Below are positions 7,542 through 15,145 of a stretch of DNA of 64,000 nt, in pieces. Origin of the DNA: Polyangium sp. 15x6. Lineage in GTDB: Bacteria > Myxococcota_A > Polyangia > Polyangiales > Polyangiaceae. The DNA lies in assembly GCF_029960785.1 (NCBI RefSeq), contig NZ_JASBQE010000004.1:62001-126000 (forward strand), given 5' to 3'. A model generated the notes under the pieces. That model saw nothing but the letters and a program-made list of their open reading frames with translations. It did no database searches and was not told where the DNA came from. Positions within the stretch are counted from its first letter, which is position 1, and each line of letters starts with the position of its first letter. Both the position numbers and the translations under genes were made by a program.

Positions 7542-9335
7542 CTAGAGGTTCAGCATATGGAGCGCGATCGCCGCGGCGCGCTCCGTTTTTCGTTCTTCGA
7601 GGTACGCCGTGATCTCCGGGACGAGCCCGACGAGCTTCCCGTATTCGCCGAGCGCGCGCGTTCGGGCCCTGGACACCTCGCCGAAGTAGATGTGCGTGAC
7701 TTTCTTCTGATCGGCCGGGTCGACGGGCTGCATGTAGCCGCGCAAAATCGCGCGCGCCGTATCCATCGATGCGCCGGGCGCGCCCGAGGCGTGGAACGCA
7801 ATCACACGCTCGAACGAGGGCTGGAAATTCGTCCAAACCTGCGCCGTCGCGGCATCGGTCGGAATCGGCGCGAGGGCCTTTGGTTCGAGCCAGGCGCGCA
7901 CCTCGGCGTGCCGCTCGATCCATTCCGGATGAACCAGGAGGGCGCTCGCCGCGACCGACCACAAGGGCTGCTCGTACGCAGGGTAGGCAATCGCCGGATG
8001 ATGTTCGTCGCGGCTCCGGTCACGCGGGCCGACTTGCTCGGGCTTCGCCGTGAGAAGCTTTTCGAGGAGCTTCACGCGCCGCGCCTCGTCCACGCCTTCG
8101 AGACCCAGCGCGACATCCATGCGGCAAACGGACTCGGTGTCGAGGCGGATGCGCTCTCCGTCGAAGATCGGCGCGATGAACGCGTCGAAGCGTCGTGACG
8201 CCTCGGCGGGTGGCATCCAGTGGCCAAGCTCCCTGAGGACGTAGCAGCGGGGCGCATTGAAGCGCAGCGTCTCGAGCTCCTGGTCGAGCTCGCGCACGCG
8301 GGCGAGCGCGGCGGCCTCCGAGACCTTTCCAACCCCGGGCTCGACGTGGAGCAATTCCTCCCGGACATGGTGTTGCTCTCGCCGCGGCCGCGGGAGTTCC
8401 GCCGTTCCGACCGATTTCTGGGGAGTATCGAGATCGAAGAGCGCCGCGCGCGCCACCTCCGCGAGGTCCCGCGCCGCGCCCGGAATGCCTCGCGTCAGCG
8501 GCACCTCGCCTCTCGCCGCGAGGATCTCGTTCACGAGCGCCCGCGCCTCTTGCTCCAGGCCAAACCGCACGCCGAAGGCGCCTAGATCGTTGATCTGCAG
8601 GATCACGAGCTCCAGCGAGGCCGCGTCCGCCGGCCCATCGAGCCGCCGCTTGATTTCGGGGAGGGTGGCGCGGAGGAGCGCTGGCCCCTCGGCGCCTTCT
8701 GCGCGCTCGGGATGTCCCCAGAGCATCTGGGCATAAATGGCGGAGGTCGCGCCGTGCAAGAGGATCTGCTCGCGCGCGTCCTTGCTCGTGCGCACCCGTT
8801 CGAGCAGGAGCCGCCGGCCCTCCGGGACATTGTCGACCACCCAGTACGCTGGAATGCTGGCGAACGCGAGATAACGGACGAGGGATTTCGGCGGGCGCGG
8901 CCCGGGTTCGTCCGGACCGAGCTCGTACTCCGTGATGCTCGCCTCGTCTCGCTTGGCGAGCGCCATGAGGATCTCCGCGTCGTGCACGGTGCGAATGCGC
9001 GCGACGAGCAAGCGTGAGAAGGCGAGGGTTTTTTCGTCGAACGCCGCCGCGCTCTCCGCTTCGAGCTCTTCGCGGCAAGGCGGCGCGAGCAGCAGATCAC
9101 TCACGTCGGGGAAAAGCCGCGGGAGCGTTTCGAGGATATGGGCTCGAACGAGCGGCGAGGCGCGCTCGGCTCGTTCCCGCTCGCGCCGCATCAGGGCGAA
9201 CATCTCGTCGGGGACGGGACGGCCGACCTTTGGGACCGCGCCGGTGAGGCACGGCGGAGCGCTCATCCACTGCGTGGCCGAGCAGGCCGAGAGCGCGAGG
9301 GCGAGGGCGATGGGGACGGCGGCACGGACTTTCAT
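7542..9335 (-). CDS. Large hypothetical lipoprotein
   Basis: The 597-aa protein starts at ATG 9335 with a lipoprotein signal (MKVRAAVPIALALALSAC), giving a lipidated Cys at about residue 18. The longer frame to 9623 adds an Arg/Glu-rich stretch with no signal peptide and overlaps the DUF423 gene on the other strand. The mature part is largely helical, rich in Ala, Glu and Arg, with Trp-containing segments. No catalytic motif or known domain is evident, though the helical spacing could suggest HEAT- or TPR-like packing. It should sit in the periplasm or cell envelope. The gene is divergent from DUF423, with 96 bp between them. I do not recognise the family. Confidence 0.8.
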   Translation of the reverse strand: MKVRAAVPIALALALSACSATQWMSAPPCLTGAVPKVGRPVPDEMFALMRRERERAERASPLVRAHILETLPRLFPDVSDLLLAPPCREELEAESAAAFDEKTLAFSRLLVARIRTVHDAEILMALAKRDEASITEYELGPDEPGPRPPKSLVRYLAFASIPAYWVVDNVPEGRRLLLERVRTSKDAREQILLHGATSAIYAQMLWGHPERAEGAEGPALLRATLPEIKRRLDGPADAASLELVILQINDLGAFGVRFGLEQEARALVNEILAARGEVPLTRGIPGAARDLAEVARAALFDLDTPQKSVGTAELPRPRREQHHVREELLHVEPGVGKVSEAAALARVRELDQELETLRFNAPRCYVLRELGHWMPPAEASRRFDAFIAPIFDGERIRLDTESVCRMDVALGLEGVDEARRVKLLEKLLTAKPEQVGPRDRSRDEHHPAIAYPAYEQPLWSVAASALLVHPEWIERHAEVRAWLEPKALAPIPTDAATAQVWTNFQPSFERVIAFHASGAPGASMDTARAILRGYMQPVDPADQKKVTHIYFGEVSRARTRALGEYGKLVGLVPEITAYLEERKTERAAAIALHMLNL

Positions 9336-9431
9336 CGGGCGGGCAACATACGCGACAACCGGGCTCCGTCCCAGGTACTTTCGTGCTTCCGGGGCCGTGC
9401 ACGAACGCCGCGCGCGCGTCACGCTCCACGC

Positions 9432-9818
9432 ATGGAACGTTTTTCCCTCCTGCTCGCCGGCGTGGTCGGCTTCCTCGGGGTCGCGCTCGGCGCGTTCGGG
9501 GCGCACGGCCTCAAGAAATGGGTCACGCAGTTCCCGGACGCCGAGCAGCGCCTCGTCTGGTGGCAGACCGGATCCCAATACCACCTCCTCCACGCCATTG
9601 CGATTGGCCTCACGGCACTCCACCCCACGCCGACGAAGGAGGGCAGCGCCCTCGCGCCCTGGTTCTTTCTCGGCGGCATTTTTCTATTTTCGGGCAGCCT
9701 CTACATCATGACCCTGACCGGTCGCCGCGTGCTCGGCGCGGTCACGCCCCTCGGCGGCCTCTTGCTCCTCGCCGGCTGGCTCGCCATTGCGTTGAACGCC
9801 CTCTTCGCGACGGCATGA
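9432..9818 (+). CDS. DUF423 small membrane protein
   Basis: This 128-aa protein has four predicted membrane helices. It starts with the DUF423 pattern LAGVVGFLGVALGAFGAHGLK and has the family's QYHLLHAIAIGL segment, then two more helices ending LLLLAGWLAIALNAL. DUF423 proteins are inner-membrane proteins found across bacteria with no established biochemical role. The length is normal for the family. The gene stands alone, divergent from the lipoprotein gene. Confidence 0.92.
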   Translation: MERFSLLLAGVVGFLGVALGAFGAHGLKKWVTQFPDAEQRLVWWQTGSQYHLLHAIAIGLTALHPTPTKEGSALAPWFFLGGIFLFSGSLYIMTLTGRRVLGAVTPLGGLLLLAGWLAIALNALFATA

Positions 9819-9873
9819 CTCCTGCTAGGGCCGGCATTGCCGGGGCGCGGATGGGCGCCCCGAAGGAGCCAGA

Positions 9874-10926
9874 ATGATCCTTGCTTTGACCTCCAAGTCT
9901 CGTCGTTCGTCTCCTGCGGCCCGCCGGCGTGCCACTCTGCGCCACGGGCGCTCCCTGATCGCCAGGGAGAAAGCGCGCCTCGTCGCCCATTTCCGTACGG
10001 TCCTCGCCGAGCTCCGCGCCCGTGACACGAGCCACCTGTCGACCGAGCAACGCGCGGCGCGCGCGGGCCTGATCGTCGAGCTCCAGCGTTATGCCCGCAC
10101 GGGGCGTTTCCCGCGCAACCTCGATTTCCCCGTGATCCGCATGCCCTATTTCGTCGACGCGTTCGGCACGCGTTGCGCGATGGCGCACCTCATCGAGTCG
10201 ACGGGCGATACCGATCTCGTGGCGCGCGTGGCAAGGACGGCGAACAACGCGTTCATTCGCGAGATCGAGGGAGACGCTGCGCTCCGCGCCTGGCTCGATC
10301 GGGCCGGGCTCACGGCGTCCGAGGCGGCCCGGATCCAGCCGTCGTATTGCTTCGTCACCAAGGCCGAGGCCTGCTTCTGCCAGAACACAGGCATCGATCC
10401 GGTCGCCGTGGCCGAGGCGACCGTGACGGCGATCCAGTCGGACGGCAGTGGCAAAGCGAAGGTCGACGTCCTCCACGGCGATGCCTCCACCTCCACGATG
10501 GTGGGCGACACCATCGACGTCTACAACGCAGGGCCCGTCGGTTCCCCGCTGCTCGTTGCCATCAGCAACAACGGCCCCTCGGGAAGTGCGGTGCGGCTCG
10601 AAGCGGATGGCAACGTCCAGCTCACCTGCTCGTTCGACGTGCCCAAGATCTCGAAACAGGACGCGATCAATGCAATGCTCGCGACGCCGAGCGGCGGCGA
10701 GGTTTCTGGCTGCACGGACTACCTCACGAAGAAGGACGCTGTCTGGGGCGAGTCGCAGTGTGGAGGCGAGGTCGACGACGACGGCGGCTGCGCGCTCACG
10801 GCCGGAGGCGGTGGAGGCGCGTCTTCGTTGCTCCTCGGGTCGCTCGTGCTCGCCGCGGCGACGTTCGCGCGGCGGAGGCGTGCCCGGAGGCGGAAGGCGT
10901 CGCCGCAGGCCACATCCAATCGCTGA
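9874..10926 (+). CDS. MYXO-CTERM-type hypothetical protein
   Basis: This 350-aa protein begins 7 bp after an AGGAG, so the start is secure. The N-terminus (MILALTSKSRRSSPAARRR) is basic and lacks a clear signal peptide. Residues 35-170 form a compact His/Arg-rich region with PYFVDAFGTRCAMAHLIEST and a PSYCFVTKAEACFCQ cysteine cluster. Residues 180-280 look beta-rich. The end is a sorting-tail type sequence: Cys in GGCALTAGGGGG, a hydrophobic helix, then FARRRRARRRK. MYXO-CTERM tails direct myxobacterial proteins to the cell surface, normally on proteins that also have a signal peptide. The function of the main domain is unknown. Confidence 0.8.
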   Translation: MILALTSKSRRSSPAARRRATLRHGRSLIAREKARLVAHFRTVLAELRARDTSHLSTEQRAARAGLIVELQRYARTGRFPRNLDFPVIRMPYFVDAFGTRCAMAHLIESTGDTDLVARVARTANNAFIREIEGDAALRAWLDRAGLTASEAARIQPSYCFVTKAEACFCQNTGIDPVAVAEATVTAIQSDGSGKAKVDVLHGDASTSTMVGDTIDVYNAGPVGSPLLVAISNNGPSGSAVRLEADGNVQLTCSFDVPKISKQDAINAMLATPSGGEVSGCTDYLTKKDAVWGESQCGGEVDDDGGCALTAGGGGGASSLLLGSLVLAAATFARRRRARRRKASPQATSNR

Positions 10927-11002
10927 AGCATCCACGAACGAGCTCCGGGGCGTCCGGTCTGGACAGGCCCCGGAGGCTTCGGTATATCCGCTTCGAGGAC
11001 GG

Positions 11003-11383
11003 ATGAAGCGGCACGCACCCACGAACGCGGCCGGAGAAGGCAAACCCCGGAAACTCGTGAAGATCGGCCCGAGCGGGAAAGCTCGCGTCGCGCCGATGCC
11101 CGAGCGTGCGCCCGTGGTGATGGCGAGGCCTCGCGCGCCCGCCGAGCGCCATTCCCTCCCGACGCTCGCCTCCCGGCGGAGCGGAGCGGTCCGTGGCGTG
11201 GGCGCTTGTCATGCCTGCGCGGTGCTCGGGGACGTTCGCCTGTACGAAGCGGTCGACGTGGGCAAGGTGCTGCTCTGCGGCCCTTGCGCGGACAAGGCGC
11301 GCAACGAGACGTTCGGCCGCCCCGAGCCGCTCGATCACGCCATCATGGTCGGCGGGTTCGAGACGAATCGCCGGCGCCATTGA
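11003..11383 (+). CDS. Small zinc-ribbon-like protein
   Basis: This 126-aa protein has a basic, Pro- and Arg-rich first half and a C-terminal mini-domain with two Cys pairs: CHAC near residue 74 and CGPC near residue 95, separated by a strand pair (VRLYEAVDVGKVLLC). That is the layout of a zinc ribbon. GAGGACGG precedes the ATG. It ends at 11383, directly against the end of the convergent esterase gene. A nucleic-acid or protein-binding role is possible, but no family is recognised. Confidence 0.7.
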   Translation: MKRHAPTNAAGEGKPRKLVKIGPSGKARVAPMPERAPVVMARPRAPAERHSLPTLASRRSGAVRGVGACHACAVLGDVRLYEAVDVGKVLLCGPCADKARNETFGRPEPLDHAIMVGGFETNRRRH

Positions 11384-12082
11384 TCACGTCTTCGCGCTCT
11401 GGAGGATGTCCATCGCCTCCCGGAGCATCCCCTGGGGCACGTAATGGCCCCCGGCGAACTCGCGGTACGTCACGGCGTATCCCGCGGCTTCGAGGGAGGG
11501 GACGATGTTCCGGCTGCATCGAACGGGCAGGACGGGATCGTTCACGCCGTGGCTGATGAAGACCTCGGGCGCGCCCACCTGCGTGAGCGGCCGCATGAAT
11601 CCGGGGGAGAACGCGAAGACGAACCGGAAGAGGTCGCCGTTCGTGAGGCCGAGCGAAAGGGCATACGAAGCCCCATCGGAGAAACCCTCGATCGCGATCC
11701 GCGTGGGGTCCACGGCGAGGCAATGAAAAGCGGCGCCGAGCGCGCGATCGATGCGGGCGACGTCCGAGCCGTATCCGCCGCGGAGCAGGTCCCAGGTCGA
11801 GCCCATCGAATCGGGCGCGACGAGGATGACGCCGTCGCGCTCGGCCTCCGGGCGAATGGCGTCGATGCGATGGCGAGCCTCGCCGCCGGCGCCGTGCAGG
11901 CAGAGCATCAGCGGGGTCGGGCGGGCGGGATCGTAGCTCGACGGGATGAAAAGGATCCCGTCCCGTTTGTCGCCGAGGCCGAGCGGCCTGTCGCCGCGCT
12001 GGGCGTCGTCGCGGGGGCCGGGCGTGGGGCGGGCGTGCAATCGGCCGAGGTCACGCGGATCGAGCTTTCGTGCAGCGGGCAT
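11384..12082 (-). CDS. Alpha/beta hydrolase, PHB-depolymerase/esterase type
   Basis: This 232-aa protein has an alpha/beta-hydrolase core. LMLCLHGAGGEA around residue 55 forms the oxyanion region, GFSDGASYAL holds the nucleophile Ser, and the later Asp and His are in SHGVNDPVLPV and FAGGHYVP. The pattern is that of carboxylesterases and PHB-depolymerase-like proteins. ATG 12082 has a GGGGAGATCACC leader; the extra 138 codons in the longer frame have no homology feel. There is no signal peptide, so the enzyme is probably cytoplasmic. Its ester substrate is unknown. Confidence 0.85.
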   Translation of the reverse strand: MPAARKLDPRDLGRLHARPTPGPRDDAQRGDRPLGLGDKRDGILFIPSSYDPARPTPLMLCLHGAGGEARHRIDAIRPEAERDGVILVAPDSMGSTWDLLRGGYGSDVARIDRALGAAFHCLAVDPTRIAIEGFSDGASYALSLGLTNGDLFRFVFAFSPGFMRPLTQVGAPEVFISHGVNDPVLPVRCSRNIVPSLEAAGYAVTYREFAGGHYVPQGMLREAMDILQSAKT

Positions 12083-12531
12083 GGTGATCTCCCCGAGGGA
12101 GGTGGTGCATACGCCGGGCCAGACGGAAGGGGGCTCCCGCTGCACCTGTGGAGCTGGACCACGGGCGAGGCGACCTCTTCTTCGACGGCGCACCCTTCCC
12201 GTCGAGCCGCGTCGATGCGCGCGTGGGGCGCCGGGTGGGAGAAGGCCGCCCGTGGCGGGCTCGTCGGTCGCCGTTATCCGTGCCGACGATCCGCCCACGC
12301 CCGAGCTTTGCGACTTCGGTCGATTCGAGGCGTCTCGATCCGTCCGCCGCAGGGCTTCCCGCCGAACGGGTACGGTCTTCGCGGGATGAGCCGTGGCGTC
12401 CGGGAATGGACCGCCGACGGATACGACGCCGAGAGCCCGCGCGCGCCCCACGGGCCCCGCCACGGCGAGGCGGCAGCAGCGCGTGGTCCGCGCCACCCGC
12501 TGCCAAACTTTCGTTTGTCGCCGGAGCAGGA
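12083..12531. other. Intergenic region between esterase and XRE gene
   Basis: This divergent stretch of about 450 bp carries overlapping Arg-rich open frames that look random. The only structure I see is CAAACTTTCGTTTG at 12504-12517, an inverted repeat with 5-bp arms, 32 bp before the XRE start. It could be a binding site for that regulator. Confidence 0.45.
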
Positions 12532-12549
12532 TTGTGGCATCGTAACGTC
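12532..12549 (+). promoter_or_regulatory. Sequence shared by both XRE gene leaders (copy 1)
   Basis: TTGTGGCATCGTAACGTC lies immediately before the ATG at 12550. The same TTGTGGCAT followed by a similar 10-base stretch (AGTCTCGCGC) lies before the paralogous XRE gene at 43254. Neither leader has a Shine-Dalgarno. The block may be a -10 region of a very short or leaderless transcript, or an operator for autoregulation. Confidence 0.45.
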
Positions 12550-12888
12550 ATGCCCAGACGAACCATACCTTCTCCTGCAGCCGCCAAGGTCGGCGCGCGC
12601 ATCCGCGCGCTTCGCCTCGAGCGAGGTCTGTCCCTCCAGCACGTTGCCGATGTCGGACAACTGTCGAAGGGGCACCTCTCCAGCATCGAGCACGGCCTCG
12701 CGGCGATCACCATCGAGACGCTCGTGCGCATCGCGCAAGGGCTCGATCTATTGCCGATGGACCTGCTCACGTTCCCGGAGGACGACGAGCGCGGTCGCAT
12801 CGCCGACATCATCCGCACCAAGATCGGAAAGAAAGAGCTGCCGAAGCTCCGGCGTGAGCTCTCGGCGCGCGGCGCGGGCAAGGCCTGA
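12550..12888 (+). CDS. XRE/Cro-CI family small transcription regulator
   Basis: This 112-aa protein has an N-terminal helix-turn-helix at residues 15-70: GARIRALRLERGLSLQHVAD, then GQLSKGHLSSIEHGLAAITI, with the recognition helix around SKGHLSSIE. The C-terminal 35 residues are charged (LTFPEDDERGRIADIIR and on). A second copy of the family lies at 42883-43254 with about 60% identical residues through the HTH. A small HTH with a short tail suggests a dimeric repressor without a ligand domain. ATG 12550 is chosen because the conserved MPRR start matches the paralogue. Confidence 0.9.
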   Translation: MPRRTIPSPAAAKVGARIRALRLERGLSLQHVADVGQLSKGHLSSIEHGLAAITIETLVRIAQGLDLLPMDLLTFPEDDERGRIADIIRTKIGKKELPKLRRELSARGAGKA

Positions 12889-12963
12889 GATCGCCCCGGG
12901 GGGGGTCGCTCCGTTCTTCCCGCCGTTTCTCCTCGCCACGCCTTCCGTGCTACCATCCCGTCC

Positions 12964-13797
12964 ATGCAGGACGCTCTCGCCACGCTCACGGACGCCGTGC
13001 GGTCCACGCAAGCCGATCAGATCTTGATCGTCACGGGCGCCGGCGTCAGCCACGCCAGCGGGATCCCCACGTTCCGCGGCAGCGATCCCGACGCCATCTG
13101 GAAGCGCGACGTCACCGAGCTCGGCACGCACGCGTTTTTCTGCGAGGACCCGGCGGGCTCGTGGCAATGGTATCTTTCGCGATTCGAGAACCTCGAAGGC
13201 AAAAAGCCGAACCCGGGGCACCACGCCATCGTGGCGCTCGAGCGATTCCAGATCGAAAGGGGCGGCGAGTTCCTCCTCATCACGCAGAACATCGACACCC
13301 TGCACGAGCAGGCCGGGTCACGGCGCATGATCAAGGTCCACGGTACGAGCGATCGGTATCGGTGCTCGCGGGTCGGCTGCGAGCTCGGCGCGCCCGAGGG
13401 ATCGATCGCGGCGAGCGAGGTCGATCTCACGGCGTTCCGGGCAAACCCCGTGGAGGCGAACGTGCCTCGTTGTCCCTCGTGTGGCTCGTTTCTGCGGATG
13501 CACGTCCTCTGGTTCGACGAGACGTACGCCGGCCACCACGATTACCACTGGAGGCGGGTGGGCTTTGCCGCGCAGGTGCAGGCGCAGCTCGTGATCTTTG
13601 CGGGCACGTCCTTTTCGGTTGGCGTGACCGATCTCGTGACGAAACTCGCGCTCCGGCGGCACGTGCCCGTCTTCAACATCGACCCCACGCCCCGCGTCCA
13701 CGAGCGGGGCATCATGTCCATCGCCGCTGGCGCGGAGGTGGCGCTCGTCGAGGTGTGCAAGCGGCTCGGCGTGGCCGTTGGAGCGGGCACTGCCTGA
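12964..13797 (+). CDS. Sir2-family NAD-dependent protein deacylase
   Basis: This 277-aa sirtuin has all core motifs: TGAGVSHASGIPTFRG at 24-39 binding NAD, TQNIDTLHEQAG around 107-118, catalytic His126 in KVHGT, and a zinc site with Cys134/Cys139 and Cys170/Cys173. The normal FGE motif after the zinc module is replaced by VLWFDE. Sirtuins remove acyl groups from lysines using NAD+, linking protein acetylation to metabolism; a few bacterial members serve in phage defence by NAD depletion. Nothing next to it suggests defence. The gene is alone, 75 bp after the XRE gene and 32 bp before the RdgC-like pair. Confidence 0.92.
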   Translation: MQDALATLTDAVRSTQADQILIVTGAGVSHASGIPTFRGSDPDAIWKRDVTELGTHAFFCEDPAGSWQWYLSRFENLEGKKPNPGHHAIVALERFQIERGGEFLLITQNIDTLHEQAGSRRMIKVHGTSDRYRCSRVGCELGAPEGSIAASEVDLTAFRANPVEANVPRCPSCGSFLRMHVLWFDETYAGHHDYHWRRVGFAAQVQAQLVIFAGTSFSVGVTDLVTKLALRRHVPVFNIDPTPRVHERGIMSIAAGAEVALVEVCKRLGVAVGAGTA

Positions 13798-13829
13798 ACC
13801 CTCTTGCCTCCGCGCGGCGAAGCTCGTAG

Positions 13830-14474
13830 ATGGGCGCCACCTTGGGTGCACTCCGCGGTAGCCTCACGTTCTCGCGCTTCTACGTCACCGGTGATATCCC
13901 CGACGATGTTCCCGGAACGACGCTGAAGCGCATCCGTGCCAACGCTTTCCAGCCCCTCTCGCCCGACGACGAGAAGAACGAGGGCGCGGGCTGGGCCAAC
14001 ATCGAGGATCCCTTCGATACGGACCTCGATCACGAGAAAGTCTTCTACAACGAGTACGTTTGTCTGGGCCTGCGCCTCGATCGCTGGGTCGTCCCCGGGC
14101 CGCTGCTCAAGGCCCACCTGCGTGAGGCCGAGCAGGCGCTCCTGGCCAAGCGGGGGCTCGAGCGCCTCGGCCGGCAGGCGAAGGCCGATTTGAAGACGAT
14201 GGTCGTGCGCAAGCTCCGGCGCCAGCTCGTGCCGTCGCTCAAGAGTTACGACGTCGTGTGGAATCTGCGGACGAACGTGCTCCACCTGTACAGCCAATCC
14301 GAGCGTATCTCGGCCCTGCTCGACGACCTCTTCAAGCGCACGTTCAAGGTCGACCTCGTGCCCGAGAGCCCGGGCACGGCTGCCGATCGCCTGGGCCTCG
14401 ACGCCAAGGAGGCGCGGGCCTTCGCTGGGATCGAGCCGATGATGCTTGCCCGACTGGAAGAGGAGGCGCGCTGA
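13830..14474 (+). CDS. RdgC-like recombination-associated protein, N-terminal half
   Basis: This 214-aa protein starts with a strand pair GSLTFSRFYVTGDIP and continues with RIRANAFQPLSPDDEKNEGAGW, which resembles RdgC's N-terminal region. A segment with an Arg/Lys patch (MVVRKLRRQLVPSLKSYDV) and VVWNLRTNVLHLYSQSER matches the RdgC centre. RdgC binds DNA as a ring and limits RecA loading. E. coli RdgC has about 300 residues, so this is a short form. The next gene overlaps its stop by one base and may supply the missing part. Confidence in the family is moderate. Confidence 0.75.
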   Translation: MGATLGALRGSLTFSRFYVTGDIPDDVPGTTLKRIRANAFQPLSPDDEKNEGAGWANIEDPFDTDLDHEKVFYNEYVCLGLRLDRWVVPGPLLKAHLREAEQALLAKRGLERLGRQAKADLKTMVVRKLRRQLVPSLKSYDVVWNLRTNVLHLYSQSERISALLDDLFKRTFKVDLVPESPGTAADRLGLDAKEARAFAGIEPMMLARLEEEAR

Positions 14475-15052
14475 TGGAGCTCTTGGATCTCATCGAGGGG
14501 CGCCGCTTCATGGGGCGCGAATTCGTGGTTTGGCTCTGGTTCGAGAGCGAGATGCAGGAGACGAACCTGCACCCGACGGGCGCCGATCCGGTCTCGATGT
14601 GGCTGGAGGCGCAGATCACGCTGGTGCTGGAGAAAGAAGAGAGCCGGCTCAAGGGCGCGATCCCGGCCTCGTCGCCGGAGGCGAAGGAGGCGCTCCGGCA
14701 AGGCAAGCTCCCGAAGGAGGCGAAGATGCGCCTCGTGCGCGGGGAGCGCGAGTATGCCTGGACGCTCAAGGCCGATTCGCTGGGGCTCTCGGGCCTCAAA
14801 TTGCCCACGCAGCTCAAGAAGAACGACGAGAAACACGAGGTGTTCTACGAGCGCATGATGCTGCTCGAGGACCTCGAAACCTCGCTCTCGGCGCTCTATG
14901 CGGACTTCGTGCGCATGCGCCTCGCCGATCCCTGGGACGACGAGGTCGTGCCGCTCATCAAGAGCTGGGCGCACGGCGAGAAGCCGGACGCGGGGGCGTA
15001 CCTCGCCACGAAGCGCGCGGTCCTCGGAGAGAAGCGGAAAAAGAAGCGGTAG
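14474..15052 (+). CDS. Partner of the RdgC-like protein (possible C-terminal half)
   Basis: This 192-aa protein's ATG overlaps the stop of the RdgC-like gene (TGATG), so the two are made together. It begins MELLDLIEGRRFMGREFVVW and has an acidic/basic mixed helical body, a WTLKADSLGLSGLKLP strand region and a basic tail (GEKRKKKR). The mix of strand-forming and DNA-friendly residues fits an RdgC-type C-terminal domain split into its own polypeptide. No enzyme motif is present. The functional link rests on the overlap. Confidence 0.6.
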   Translation: MELLDLIEGRRFMGREFVVWLWFESEMQETNLHPTGADPVSMWLEAQITLVLEKEESRLKGAIPASSPEAKEALRQGKLPKEAKMRLVRGEREYAWTLKADSLGLSGLKLPTQLKKNDEKHEVFYERMMLLEDLETSLSALYADFVRMRLADPWDDEVVPLIKSWAHGEKPDAGAYLATKRAVLGEKRKKKR

Positions 15053-15073
15053 CCGCAAAGCCCCCGGCGCTCC

Positions 15074-15101
15074 TTGACAGGGAATGGCATTGGACGATAG
15101 G
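15074..15101 (+). promoter_or_regulatory. Candidate sigma-70 promoter for the SGNH lipoprotein
   Basis: TTGACA at 15074-15079 is a perfect -35 box. GATAGG at 15096-15101, 16 bp later, is a weak -10 (three of six bases). The ATG at 15146 follows after a leader of about 40 bases that ends in TGGAGGAAGTC. Perfect -35 boxes are rare in this GC-rich DNA. Confidence 0.4.
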
Positions 15102-15145
15102 ACTCGTACGGGTCGCTACAGCGCTTGCTTTTCCTGGAGGAAGTC

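Noticed and set aside
12083-12549. Frames running through the XRE gene upstream region
   Set aside because: They are Arg/Pro-rich without motifs and change frame relative to the genuine XRE start, which aligns with its paralogue.
12964-13797. Sirtuin as part of an anti-phage system
   Set aside because: No Argonaute, TIR, HerA or SIR2-effector partner is next to it, and the full zinc site is that of an ordinary deacylase.
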